From positions 69,943,001 through 70,007,000 of the forward strand of contig CM027384.1 in NCBI GenBank assembly GCA_015680905.1: a DNA stretch of 64,000 nt, read 5' to 3'. Positions 33,231 through 44,654 of the stretch are shown here, piece by piece. The notes under the pieces were generated by a model, which saw only the letters and a list, made by a program, of their open reading frames with translations, was not told the origin of the DNA and searched no databases. This DNA is from Coptis chinensis. Taxonomy: Eukaryota > Streptophyta > Magnoliopsida > Ranunculales > Ranunculaceae. Made by a program: the position numbers and the translations under genes. Position 1 is the first letter of the stretch. Every line of letters begins with the position of its first letter.

Positions 33231-34797
33231 TGTAACAGCCATTTTCATAATATGGGCCATTGTATGTATTGGGCCCAGAGAATAGCCCAGGACCATGCTA
33301 GGCCCCATGAGGTAAACCTAAGGAAGAGATATAAAAGTGAAGAGAAGGGAACTTAAGAGGGAGGAAAAGAAAAAGAGAAAGAGAAATGGAGGAAGGAGGC
33401 ACCAGATAGAGAAAAAGAGAGAGGTTGAGGGGAGGAAGAGGGAGGAGACAACCAGAGTAGGTGGAGACGACGGCCAGAGGAGACATCGGCCAGAGAGGAT
33501 AAGGAAGAGGAGGGGAGATCTAGAGAAGAGGAGTATGGAGACGTCGGCTAGAGAGAGGAGGAAGAGGAGGGGAGATCTAGAGAAGAGGAGGAGGAGGGAG
33601 GCCGGGGGGAGGAGGAATAGGAGGGGAGATCTAGAGAAGAGGAGTATGGAGACAACAACCAGATAGGAGGAGGAAGAGGATGAGAGATCTAGAGAAAAGG
33701 ATAATGGGGACGACGGCCAGAGAAGAAGAGGAGTAGGGAGATGATGTCCCGAAATGAGGAGGAAGAGAGGATGAGATATCTAAAGTAGAGAAGGGAGGAG
33801 ACGACGGCCAAAGGAGATGACAGCCAGATGAGACGATAGTCAGAGAGGAGGAGGAATAGGAGGGGAGATTTAAAGAAGAGGAGAAGGGAGACGACAACCA
33901 GAGAGGCGAGGAGGAGTAGGGGGATGATGTCCCAAGATGAGGAAGAAGAGAGGAGCCTATAGCAGAGAAGGGAGCAGTAGACGGCCAGAGGATACGACGG
34001 CCAGAGAGGAGGAGGAGTAGGGAGATGATGTCCCGAGAGGAGGAAGAAGAGAGGAGGAGATATCTATAGCATAGAAGGGAGAAGACGACGGCCAGAGGAG
34101 ACGACGCCCAAAGGAGACGACGGTCAGAGGATACGACGGTCAGAGAGGAGGAGGAGTAGGGAGATGATGTCCCGAGATAAGGAGGAAGAGAGGAGGAGAT
34201 ATCCAGAGCAGAGAAAGGAGGAGACGACGGCCATAGGAATGGCGGCTAAAGGAGACGACGGTCAGAGGAGACGACGGCCAAAGGAGACGACGGCCAGAGG
34301 ATACGACGGTCAGAGAGGAGGAGGAGTAGGGAGATGATGTCCCGAGATGAGGAGGAAGAGAGGAGGAGATAGCTAAAGCAGAGAAAGGAGGAGACGACGG
34401 CCATAGGAACGGCTGCCAAAGGAGACGACAGCCAGAGAGGAGGAGGATTAGGAGGAGAGATCTCGAGAAGAAGAGTACGGAGACGACATCCAAAGAGGAG
34501 GTGAAAGAGTAGGAGAAACCTAGAGAAGAGGAGCTGGAATGAGGAGACAACGAGAGGAGAATAGGGAGACCACCAGAGGAGATGACGTCTAGAGAGGTGG
34601 AGAATCCAAGAGTGAGATAGAAAAGAGTGGAGAGAGGAGAGAACTACGGTGCAGCTTGATCCCTCGATAAGGGGGTACGTAGGCAACCCAAACGGGTTCA
34701 GCTGATGAAGTCAGATTAGGTGTATTGCTCGCCTTCAGCATCTAACCAAGGAGTCGAGAATTATAAAAATATAAAAAATTATGATATGGTTGCAACA
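33231..34797 (+). repeat. 5' LTR
   Basis: 1567 bp. It has a TG...CA boundary and a body of tandem-like GGAGACGACGGCCAGAGG and GGGAGATGATGTCCCGAGA units on a GA-rich background. Long minus-strand open frames here are Ser/Leu/Pro-rich translations of the repeat and are not genes. Confidence 0.95.
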
Positions 34798-34799
34798 AA

Positions 34800-34817
34800 T
34801 GGCGCCGTCTGTGGGGA
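34800..34817 (+). other. Primer-binding-like site
   Basis: TGGCGCCGTCTGTGGGGA starts two bases after the left LTR. It has the TGGCGCC start common in plant Ty3/Gypsy-type elements. Which tRNA it pairs with is not determined here. Confidence 0.75.
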
Positions 34818-35700
34818 CCAAAAGGAAAAAGTTATTGTTCTCTAAGGCATCTATGGAAGGATTACCTACGGGGTGAAACACAAACAAGTGCAATAGATCC
34901 GTGGCTACGAGCCCAGTGCCGGCATCCTATCATACAATCAACATTCAATCGGAGTACTTTCTAATCGATTTTAGAGCTTGAGCAAGAGTGTTCGACAACA
35001 TTGACGGCGAGGCAGTTCGAGGTAGAGAAAGGATGAGATCAATAGGTTGGGATGGAGATCAACGACTTTGAGTGTCCGAATACGGATGGTAAGATGATTG
35101 CAAGGAAGGTAGAGGGGCATACACCGCGGTAGGTTACAGAGAAAGAAAAGGATCACCGGAACAGAGTTGATATTGACCAGGTTTATTGCGGGATATAACA
35201 GCAAGTAAGACCGGGGTCGAGCCCTGTATTAGCTATACGGGGAACCTCAGAATCTGCTGGTGTCTCTAGGTAGTGAGGATGTTGGGTTTACTTGTATATG
35301 GGAAGAGATAGAGAGGAGCTGCCTTTAAGCCAGAGAGCGGAGGGGTTCGAGAAGACCCTTCGCGGATATGTCGTGGGGCTATCCGGTCGAGCGCTGGGGA
35401 GGGGGGCATAAGCCCTCCGCGGACCCCTCGCGGTCCAAATAGCTGCGGTGGGGCAAGCAGAGCCGTCCCCGACCGACGCGGTCCGGTTCGAGCGGGGATA
35501 GGATCCGCGGACCCTCGTGTCCAAACAACGCGTGTGGGGCAGGCAAAGCTGTCCTGGACCCTCGTGTCCAAAGCCTCAAGCGGGATAGGATATGCGGACA
35601 TGAGGTTCGAATCAAACATGGGGGCAAGATGAGTTGCCCCTCATCAGACTCCACTCCAGAGTAGAGACAGCGGGGGGGATGAGCCCTCCGCAGAGATGAG
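34818..35700. other. LTR element interior, first part, GC-richer and non-coding
   Basis: Contains no retroviral-type domain. The stretch 35330-35660 is GC-richer, with repeated words (GGACCCTCG, GTGTCCAAA). Its open frames on the minus strand are not convincing. Confidence 0.6.
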
Positions 35701-37060
35701 ATCTAAATCAAACATGGGGGCAAGCTGAGTGGCCCCTCATACGTTCCCACTCCCCGAAAGCGAGATAGCGGGGCGGGATGAGGCCCTCCGCGGACATAGT
35801 GGCGAGTTTCCGAAGGAGAGATGCATGGCGGCTGAGGTAAGACACTCCGCGGACATAGTAGTGAGTTCTGTGAAGGAGAGCTTATGGCTGGGCTGAGACA
35901 CTCCGCAAACATAGTGGCGAGTTTTCTGAAGGAAAGATGGTGGTCGAGGTGAGTCACCATGGACATAGTAGTGAGTATCGCGGAATGAGAGCTTATGGCG
36001 GGGTGAGACATCTCCATGGACATAGTGGCGAAGTTTTTGGCGAGAGTTGCATGGCGTTGAGGTGAGACACTCCGTGGACATAGTGGCGAAGTTTTCGGAA
36101 GGAAAGATGGTGGTCGAGGTGAGTCACCCGTGGACATAGTAGTGAGCATCGTGAATGAGAGCTTATGGCGGGGGGTGAGATAACACCGTGGACATAGTGG
36201 CGAGTTTTCCAAAGGAGAGATGCATGGTGGCTGAGGTGAGACACTCCTCGGACATAGTAGTGAGTACGGTGAATGAGAGCTTATGGCGGGGTTGAGACAC
36301 TCCGGGGACATAGTGGCGAGTTTTTCGAAGGAGAGATGCATGGCGGCTGAGGTGAGACGCTCCACGGACATAGTAGTGAGTTCTGTGATTGAGAGCTTAT
36401 GGCTGGGCTGAGACACTCTGCAGACATAGTGGCGAGTTTTCTGAAGGAGAGATGGTGGCTGAGGTGAGTCACTCCGTGGACATAGTAGTGAGTACTGTGA
36501 ATGAGAGCTTATGGCGGGGATGAGACACTCCGCGGACATAGTGGCGAGTTTTCCGAAGGAGAGATGCATGGCGGCTGAGGTGAGACATTCCACGGACATA
36601 GTAGTGAGTTCTGTGAAGGAGAGCTTATGGCTGGGTTGAGATACTCCGCGACGATGGCGAAGTTTTCTAAAGGAGATGATGGTATCGAGGTGAGTCACCC
36701 GACGGACATAGTAGTGAGTAATCTTGGATTGAGAGCTTATGTCGGGCCGAGACATTCCGCGGACATAGTGGTGAGTTCTCTGGAAGAGATGGTGGTCGAG
36801 GTGTGACACCGCCGATGGATAGTGAAGTTCCCAAGAAGGAGAGCTGGTGGTTGGGGGAGGTGTTCCACTGACATGGTAGTGAGTTCTATGTTAAAGGTGC
36901 TGGCTGGGTTGAGACACATCGTGGGCATTGTATTGAGTTGAAGAGTGAGAGCGAAGGGGATGAGACCCTTCGTGGATACGTTAATGAGGTATATGAATGA
37001 GAACCGATGGATTGAGACACTTCACGGACATGATAATTGATGGTGAAGAGAGTGCCACGA
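35700..37060. repeat. Minisatellite in the LTR element interior
   Basis: A unit of about 60-75 bp repeats roughly twenty times. It contains TGAGACACTCCGCGGACATA, GTGGCGAGTTTTCCGAAGGA and GAGATGCATGGCGGCTGAGG with alternating variants (GTAGTGAGTTCTGTGAAGGA, GAGCTTATGGC). Pairs of units seem to alternate, giving a higher-order period near 130 bp. It is probably non-coding. The 368-codon minus-strand frame is a by-product. Confidence 0.85.
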
Positions 37061-37294
37061 GAAAGAGACACTTCGAGGAATGGTAGTGAATTCAATAAGA
37101 AGATCTAATAGCAGAAAGAGGGATTGAGTACCTTACAGACATACGATCTAGTAGTTGAGTACATGGATATGATCGTCCTGAGGAGAAGAAAGCTGCAAAC
37201 AGTCTCAAGATACTGCGGATATCTAGAGTTCAGAGAGAGATACAATGAAGTTCAGAGACTTCTCGGGTTCGCCGTCGTCATCACCGCCGAACCC

Positions 37295-37303
37295 GAGAGG
37301 GGG
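37295..37303 (+). other. Polypurine tract
   Basis: GAGAGGGGG lies just before the right LTR, with CAAA between it and the LTR start, the expected plus-strand priming site. Confidence 0.75.
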
Positions 37304-37307
37304 CAAA

Positions 37308-38761
37308 TGTAACAGCCATTTTCATAAGATGGGCCATTGTATGTATTGGGCCCAGAGAATAGCCCAGGACCATGCTAGGCCCCATGAGGTAAACCTAAGA
37401 AAGAGATATAAAAGTGAAGAGAAGGGAACTTAAGAAGGAGGAAAAGAAAAAGAGAAAGAGAAATGGAGGAAGGAGGCACCAGATAGAGAAAAAGAGAGAG
37501 GTTGAGGGGAGGAAGAGGGAGGAGACAACCAGAGTAGGTGGAGACGACGGCCAGAGGAGACATCGGCCAGAGAGGATGAGGAAGAGGAGGGGAGATCTAG
37601 AGAAGAGGAGTATGGAGACGTTGGCCAGAGAGAGGAGGAAGAGGAGGGGAGATCTAGAGAAGAGGAGAAGGGAGACGACAGCCCGAAGGGAGGAGGAATA
37701 GGAGGGGAGATCCAGAGAAGAGGAGTATGGAGACAACAACCAGAGAGGAGGAGGAAGAGGATGAGAGATCTAGATAAAAGGATAATGGGGGCGACGGCCA
37801 GAGAAGAAGAGGAGTAGGGAGATGATGTCCCGAAATGAGGAGGAAGAGAGGATGAGATATCTAGAGTAGAGAAGGGAGGAGACAACGGCCAAAGGAGATG
37901 ACAGCCAGATGAGACGATAGTCAGAGAGGAGGAGGAATAGGAGGGGAGATCTAGAGAAGAGGAGAAGGGAGACGACAGCCAGAGAGGGGAGGAGGAGTAG
38001 GGAGATGATGTCCCGAGATGAGGAAGAAGAGAGGAGGAGATACCTATAGCAGAGAAGGGAGAAGACGACGGCCAGAGGAGACGACGGCCAGAGGATACGA
38101 CGGCCAGAGAGGAGGAGGAGTAGGGAGATGATGTCCCGAGATGAGGAGGAAGAGAGGAGGAGATATCCAGAGCAGAGAAAGGAGGAGACGACGGCCATAG
38201 GAACGGCGGCCAAAGGAGACGACGGTCAGAGGAGACGACGGCCAAAGGAGACGACGGCCAGAGGATACGACGGTCAGAGAGGAGGAGGAGTAGGGAGATG
38301 ATGTCCCGAGATGAGGAGGAAGAGAGGAGGAGATAGCTAAAGCAGAGAAAGGAGGAGACGACGGCCATAGGAACGGAGGCCAAAGGAGACGACAGCCAGA
38401 GAGGAGGAGGATTAGGAGGAGAGATCTCGAGAAGAAGAGTACGGAGACGACATCCAAAGAGGAGGTGAAAGAGTAGGAGAAACCTAGAGAAGAGGAGCTA
38501 GAATGAGGAGACAACGAGAGGAGAATAGGGAGACCACCAGAGGAGATGACGTCTAGAGAGGTGGAGAATCCAAGAGTGAGATAGAAAAGAGTGGAGAGAG
38601 GAGAGAACTATGGTGCAGCTTGATCCCTCGATAAGGGGGTACGTAGGCAACCCAAACGGGTTCAGCTGATGAAGTCAGATTAGGTGTATTGCTCACCTTC
38701 AGCATCTAACCAAGGAGTCGAGAATTATAAAAATATAAAAAATTATGATATGGTTGCAACA
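37308..38761 (+). repeat. 3' LTR
   Basis: 1454 bp, with the same ends and body as the 5' LTR, missing about one repeat unit. Followed by GAAGG. Confidence 0.95.
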
Positions 38762-38766
38762 GAAGG

Positions 38767-38840
38767 TGTGTAAGGAATTTGATGAGGTTGATATTTCGTT
38801 AAAATCCAAGCATGGTGGTCAAAAATCAGAGCAACAAATA
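38767..38840 (+). pseudogene. Captured vacuolar sorting receptor (VSR) exon, 3' half
   Basis: Resumes after the LTR element as CKEFDEVDISLKSKHGGQ, the continuation of the VSR segment at 33085-33230 (family CKxFDEVDISFKSKPGG). The match ends near 38840 without a clear donor site. Confidence 0.85.
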
Positions 38841-38991
38841 ATATATAGAGTAGAATAACTTGAGTATAAAAAAAATGAAAGTTTAAAACAATCTACTGAA
38901 ATAAAGGACTACAGTATGATGTTACCTCAACTAACGTCGATTAAGTCACATAGTCAAATATAAATATAAAATCAAATATGGTACTAAATTA

Positions 38992-41221
38992 TTATTCTTG
39001 GTTATCTTCATTCGTTCTACAAATTCTTTTCGTTGGTGGTTGCTCATCTTCTCCGTCGTTTGTGTTGTTTGAATCTTCAATGATGGTGGTCACAGTTCCA
39101 TCTAGATGTGCTTTTGAATGATGTGTAATCTGATGAGTTATTTTTGTATTCCAAGATGCATTGTCACTTAGTGTTGCATCGTAGTTGTCCTGAAAGTAAA
39201 ATGTGTATGGTAAGTAATGTGCAGAGATGTATTACATTGTTAAATTGTTATTGACTAAGATAAAGTATACATTCTAATTTTGTTCAGTGTTGTCTATTTT
39301 GTTCACTGGAAAGAATTTAGAAATAGTTAGTGAATTGTTGTTCTGTTCTTTGTTAAATCTTGTTACTCTTATCTGGAATATAGTTGTGTGCCCAATTAGC
39401 CTTCCAAACTCTTTTTCAGCAATCTCTGTTCTATTCTCCTATAAAATTAAAGTAAGATAATGATCAATTGCGTGAAATTAAATATTAATAATTTATGATA
39501 ATTTTGAAGTTGTGTATAAATCTACCTCCATTGTGAGTAATTCCTTTGCACTTTTCTGAAGTAAAGATGAAGCCTCTTGTTCAAATAAAGTTGACATTGA
39601 TGTGGCTATGTTGTCCTCTATTTCTATCTTTAGGATGTACCTACAAATTAAAAGTAAAGTTAGTCGATACAGAATTGAATATTGCATTTTACAATCTAAA
39701 GTCATGTATCATACTTTGGAATTGGTTCCACATTGCCATGTTTTGTGCACTCGTATCCTTCTGCATTGGTGGTGATTTTTTTTGCACAATGTGAGCAAGC
39801 TTTGTAATACCAATCGTTATCATGCAATACCTTGGTTATGGATGCCTTGCATGTGAAATGTGTCTCCTGCAAATAAATATGTTTTGAATGCAAATAAATA
39901 TAGTAATAAATATATTTCTATACTAAAAAAATAATAAATAAATAATAACAACTTACATCTGAAAAAAGATTTGTTACTGAATTTTTTATCTCTGAAAGAG
40001 ATCTTCTGTTGTGATTCATTACTTCTTTAGTAGTTTTTGATTTTTTTCATCTGTGCTTCTTGTGCTTCAACTTCTATTGCGCTGTGAAAAAATAAGTTAG
40101 TTAGTTTTTTCTATTTATTTGATTTTGTTATTTTTTCCAGTGAATAATTATAGCAGAGTGTACTTGTTTTTCAAATTTGCAATCTCTTAAATGTCTGAAT
40201 TCTGATATATTTTCGTTGCTGATGTTGTAGATAGAGAATATGAACCTGTGACATTGAATTTTTCGTTTAGTTTGCGTATAATGATTGACTCAGTAATAAT
40301 TTGATTTTTTTGTTAACTTATCGTAAAATTCACTAATTGATGCTGAAGTGATTATTAGCACAATTTTGCCTAAAAAGTTTTTAAGTATCCAATCTTTGAT
40401 TATTTTTGCGTTTTCGCCCAAACTTGTATTGAATTGTTCCTGTACAATTACATAAAAAAATTGTTGTTAGTAGAAGGCGTTAACTTCATTACTTTTACTG
40501 TTTAAATTGAAATTATCACCTTTCATCTTTCAGATATAATTCCATCATTGTTGATACTATGTTGTTTATCTTTTTCTGCTCTACTGGTTGGCTCCATGTG
40601 CTGACTATTCCAATGATATTTGTACACAATGAAAAAAAAATCGTGTTATAGAAACACACTTTGTAGACATCACATCTTATATTTATGATTAATTAGGTAT
40701 GTTTATTTTTTTTTAGCTGTTAGGTGCTTGTTGTCTTTTCTCAATGACACCTTTGTGAAATCTACAAAGTCAAATTATTGTTTTGGGAATTGTGTGTCGA
40801 ATTCTCTGTTTGGCTTCACGATTGTATTCCATTTGAACTTGATGATGTAGGGATGATTCACTGGATGGTATGTCGCATTGTCAAATATTTCGAGTGCTGA
40901 AAAGTCTTCGATGTGGTAGATTTGCATCTCTTTCAGCTGCGGTTTATATTTGCCCATAATGAAACTTGGAATTTTTGCATGTATCTGATCTCCCTGTTAG
41001 ACAATAAAATCGTGTTACTTCTATTTGTATGAGTTTGACATAGTGAAATAAAAAGATTAGCTTATACTTACATGTTCGTCTAACATCAATGCGTCTAAGC
41101 TTTTGACTGTATTGGTAGTGTAGTCAATTGCTTCCCAAATTCTGCTTACTCTGACCTTGATTTTGTAATTTCCATTAGACTCTTTGATTTCCTTGATTCT
41201 TGTGTATTCTTTTTCAGCCAT
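38992..41221 (-). pseudogene. RPA1-like (replication protein A large subunit) gene of the Helitron
   Basis: ATG at 41221 begins exon 1 (to 41072) with KVRVSRIWEAIDYTTNTVKS and a GTAAGT donor. Exon 2 (40993 down) has YKPQLKEMQIYHIEDFSALE and FKWNTIVKPNREFDTQFPKQ, then an in-frame TAA before FDFVDFTKV. Later pieces are DIIGIVSTWSQPVEQKKINN (about 40520-40620), NTSLGENAKIIKDW (about 40400), the zinc-finger-like ETHFTCKASITKVLHDNDWY with CSHCAKK and GYECTKHG (39750-39870), RYILKIEIEDNIA (about 39640) and FGRLIGHTTIFQIRVTRFNK (about 39370-39410). It ends at a stop at 38992-38994 after an acidic, Lys/Arg-containing tail. This is the DUF223 / OB-fold / Rep_fac-A_C architecture of RPA1-like genes carried by plant Helitrons, proposed to bind single-stranded DNA during transposition. 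The early stop suggests decay. Confidence 0.85.
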
Positions 41222-41938
41222 ATTCCTGAAAATTGGTCAGGAGTCAATTACATTACATGCACGTCATATTGATTGATGTTGGTTTAAGTTCGATGGTCTG
41301 TAATAGGTTTGTGCAGTAAAGATTGTTCTTGAGAATAACGAAATAAGAGAATTGAATTATTGGTATCTTGTTCCTAGGTTTAAGTTAAATGCATACATAT
41401 CTGTGTAAGGTAAATAGTTTGATGATTATAGAACAGTAGAGAGAAAACATACCTTTAATCAGTAAATTAATAGACCAATACTATCTAGATGAATTAACTC
41501 GAAGGATAGAAAAGTTATAAGAAACTACTTCTCCATAATGCCTTTTATATAGACTATTTTGTTTATTGTTCGAATATGATTTTCTATTTTGATTTGTAAT
41601 ATGTTTATAAATTGATTTGGATTTGTGTCCGCAACAATTCTAATATGTATCTAAATAGGACTCCTACAGACGCCACAAAATAGGAATATGGATACAGTCT
41701 TTAATTATTTGGGCTGAATTCAAATACCTATATAAATAGGATTCTTACAGATGCCACAAAATTGGAAAGTTGCAAAGTATGGACACTGTCTTTAATTATT
41801 TGGGCTGGACTATTTTATAATTTAATTCAGTGGAGTGTGTATTTTTCATATTGCAAATGCATTGTCGTATGTATATCCAAGTAGTAATGACTTGTTTATA
41901 GAGACATTGTCACATACATTTTGGATTCATTTCAACAG
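41222..41938. other. Upstream region of the RPA-like gene
   Basis: AT-rich. The phrase ACAGACGCCACAAAATAGGA / ACAGATGCCACAAAATTGGA is duplicated (about 41667 and 41752) along with TCTTTAATTATTTGGGCTG. No gene is seen. The region would contain the RPA-like gene promoter on the minus strand. Confidence 0.4.
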
Positions 41939-42100
41939 GATACACAATTCCATCAGGTTGGGCAATCATGGTCTGCTCTCCTACCATTAATCTGAACCCT
42001 GAGAAATACAAAGATCCCCTTGCCTTCAATCCATGGCGATGGGAGGTGGGTGGTTATTGTAGCATTTTCAAGTGTATTTGTTGGACTGCTGCTTGTTTCG

Positions 42101-42320
42101 GCTCGAAACACTTCCGCAAACCCAGTGCTTGGCCATCATGTAGCTGTTTCAAGTGTCTTACTTCTGAGTCAGTATTTTTGTGCCTTGGTAATGTTGTTTC
42201 AATAATGTTGAGCATCACCCCCTGTTCTGGTCTTGTGATCCAGCTTATATATACCTTCAAAATAATATTGGCCACTGATCAAAATTCATTTTTGGCTATG
42301 AGATTTTGGACATGTACTAA
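42101..42320 (+). repeat. Direct repeat of about 210 bp, copy 1
   Basis: AACACTTCCGCAAACCCAGT through GACATGTACTAAATTCGACG is repeated at 43284-43525 with few differences. The copies flank the S1-domain fragment inside the P450 intron. Confidence 0.9.
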
Positions 42321-42595
42321 ATTCGACGTTATAATTAAGGGATTTGCGTGGGCAGTTCAATATCACAATGGGATAAGTGGCCTGTGCTAATCCTCCGATT
42401 CATTTACATGTACCTGTGCATCACAGCTCTACCTCCACAAAAAAGGGAAAAAATCATTCTTTTTAACTCTGCCGGCGATTTTCATACATTACTTTGAATG
42501 GGTATTGGAGCTTGGTTTGATCAACACGACTAATGCTTGTTCTTGGTTGTATATTGTGACCTTTACAGTTTTAACCATAAGCTGAAAATTCTTAG

Positions 42596-42706
42596 TTCAT
42601 ATGCTGATGCTGCGGAGGGATTGGTGACACGTGGATGGATTACAAAAATTGAAAAGCGTGGGTGCTTTGTAAAATTTTACAATGGAGTCCAAGGATTTGC
42701 TTCAAG
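42596..42706 (+). pseudogene. Captured S1-domain exon, RRP5-like
   Basis: Bounded by TTAG and AAG|GTTA, it reads SYADAAEGLVTRGWITKIEK then RGCFVKFYNGVQGFASR. The G-x-ItKIEkxGCFVrFYNGVQGFaxR pattern matches an S1 RNA-binding repeat of the plant rRNA-biogenesis protein RRP5. It is located within the P450 fragment between the two direct repeats. Confidence 0.75.
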
Positions 42707-43283
42707 GTTAGCTATCTGAATCTTTCATATAACGTACTTTAGATTTAGCTAGTTTATTTGTTAAACACATATATGCTTAGATAGATAGGTTGCTAAAAAT
42801 AAATGTCAGTTGTACTGAATATGAAATTGTAGACTACAAAAACATAGCCAAAAGGTCTTGTTTTCTATTCGGTATGGTTTGTTATCAATACACTTGTAGG
42901 AGATCATAGAAAATGGTTTCTTAATTTTGTGAATCGCTTTGATCAATTTTGTAATTATTGCCATTTGTTTGTTTTACTTTTTTAAACGGCTTAGTAGAAT
43001 TTTAAGTTGATTTTAACAAAGGATTACATATACATTTTTGATTGGGCTTGTGTTTGCTCTAGTTTCAAGAGAGAACTTGGGACATCTTTGTCACATGATG
43101 GAATTTGAGTTATTGAATGTTCTCTATGGCTTGCGTGTAAAGAGGCCTGGTAGCTCCTTGCTACAATTCTATTATGTTACTCAATCGTGGACTTGGATTA
43201 GTGAATGCGTTGAATGTTCCCAACCCAAAAAAGAAGTTATTACATTGTATGTTGCCCACCAACAAAATGTTATATACAATTGA

Positions 43284-43525
43284 AACACTTCCGCAACCCT
43301 AGTGCTTGGCCATCATGTAGTTGTTTCAAGTGTCTTACTTCTGAGTCAGTATTTTTGTGCCTTGGTAACGTTGTTTCAATAATGTTGAGCATCACCCCTT
43401 GTTTTGGTCTGTGATCCAGCTTATATATATTCTGGTCTTGTGATCCAGCTTATATATAGCTTCAAAATAATGTTGGCCACTGATCAAAATTCATTTTTGG
43501 CTTTGAGATTTTGGACATGTACTAA
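43284..43525 (+). repeat. Direct repeat of about 210 bp, copy 2
   Basis: Second copy of 42101-42320. It carries an extra duplication of GTGATCCAGCTTATATAT (near 43410 and 43440). Confidence 0.9.
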
Positions 43526-43873
43526 ATTCGATGTTACAATGGGATAAGTGGTCATTCCTTTTGGTGGTGGAATGAGATTTTGCGCTGGCTCAGAGTACAC
43601 AAAGCTGCAAATATATGTGGTTCTCCATTTTTTGGTCACGAATTACAGGTAAAACTTTCCCTAAAGTGCTCTGTAAAATAGGTTCGTTGAATGTGTAAAT
43701 ATTCACATAGAACATGGGTTGAAATACATTGCCAATCACTATGCTTGTGTGATTGACTTGCTGAGTCGGTCTAGTCGTTTCTAAGAAGCTGAAGACATTA
43801 TTGATGGCATGCCTATGAGCCTAATAGATTCTTGTGGGATTCTTTGCTCGGTGGCTGTAGAATTTTTAGGATA

Positions 43874-44418
43874 TCAAACTTGTAAAAAGAGCAGCAGAAA
43901 CATTATTTGAAATAAAACCTGAGAATGCAGCAATATATGTGACCTTAGCCAATGTATAAGCTTCTGCTGGGATGTGGCACGAAGTGGCTACTATTAGACA
44001 GGCTATGGATGACCGAGGGGTGGTGAAGAAGCCATGTTCTAGTTGGATGAAGGTTAAAAGGCAGATTCACGTGTTTTTGGTCGGAGATGAATCCCACCCA
44101 AGAAGCAAAGAAATTTACAACTTTTTAGAGGAACTGTCAAAAAGGATGAAGGAAGAGGGATTTGTGCCAAAGACAGATTATGTGTTGCATGATGTGGAGG
44201 AGGAGCAGAAGGAGCAGAATCTATCCTATCACAGTGAGAAAATTGCAATTGCATTTTGGATCATTGCCACACCTACTGGAACACCGATCAAGGTTTTTAG
44301 AGATTGCCATACCGCTATTAAATTTATATCAAAGATTGTTGCAAGGGAGATCACTGTCAGGGACTCTAATCGTTTCCATTGTTTTAAGGATGGAATTTGT
44401 TCATGTGGTGATTTCTAG
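43874..44418 (+). pseudogene. Captured 3' end of a DYW-type PPR gene
   Basis: The plus strand reads LVKRAAETLFEIKPENAAIY, an in-frame TAA, then SAGMWHEVATIRQAMDDRGV, KKPCSSWMKV, SHPRSKEIYNFLEELSKRMK, YHSEKIAIAF, DCHTAIKFISKIVAREITVR and DSNRFHCFKDGICSCGDF before a TAG. This is the E/E+ region and DYW deaminase domain. The HSE and CxxCH-type zinc residues are partly changed: the normal CGDCH reads FRDCH, losing a Cys. The C-terminal DYW has become DF-stop. No PPR repeats remain upstream. A decayed organellar RNA-editing factor fragment. Confidence 0.92.
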
Positions 44419-44654
44419 CGATTTAACTCATGAAAGTGAATCTCATCTCCATGATATGCACATTCCTGATTGTGATTATCAGACTTGATCCATGAAAATC
44501 GGAAGGGATGCCATTGTTCTTACCTAAACTACCAAATCGAGATCTATAAGTTTCCTGTCACAATCATTAAATGAAGGCAAAGATGTAAGTTATCACCAGT
44601 TTCTTATGTTTGTTTTCCTTGTTTTGTTTTATCTAATTAATTGATATGACTACA

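Larger units (their letters stand above)
33231..38761 (+). mobile_element. Non-coding LTR retrotransposon (LARD-like), complete, with GAAGG duplication
   Basis: Two direct repeats begin TGTAACAGCC and end TTGCAACA (33231-34797 and 37308-38761). The 5-bp sequence GAAGG flanks both outer ends (33226-33230, 38762-38766). A primer-binding-like site follows the left LTR and a purine tract precedes the right LTR. The 2.5-kb interior has no gag, protease, RT or integrase motif in any frame, so mobility must have depended on another element. The LTRs are strikingly purine-rich on the plus strand. They differ by about 113 bp, apparently one internal repeat unit, but otherwise look very similar. Strand is assigned from the primer site and purine tract. 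Confidence 0.95.
41939..43649 (+). pseudogene. Captured cytochrome P450 fragment (CYP87/85-clan like), two exons
   Basis: Exon 1 (41939-42045, AG|...|GTGGG) reads GYTIPSGWAIMVCSPTINLN, PEKYKDPLAFNPWRWE, the region after the ExxR motif with the PERF-like FNPWRW. Exon 2 (about 43549-43649, GTAAA donor) reads VIPFGGGMRFCAGSEYTKLQ, with the heme-ligand FGGGMRFCAG box. The style (YTIPxGW, FNPWRWE, FGGGxRFCxG) fits CYP87-like and related brassinosteroid-clan enzymes. The intron between them is expanded by a repeat and by an S1-domain fragment. The N-terminal two thirds of the enzyme are missing. Confidence 0.88.

Noticed and set aside
35703..36809. 368-codon minus-strand open frame with repeated TTMS and LCPRS motifs
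   Set aside because: It is the translation of the non-coding minisatellite; the repeats preserve the frame by unit length only and overlapping frames look equally open.
37430..38383. 317-codon minus-strand Ser/Pro/Leu-rich frame, and similar ones at 34140-34686
   Set aside because: By-product of the purine-rich LTR, which lacks stop codons on the complementary pyrimidine-rich strand. Present in both LTRs.
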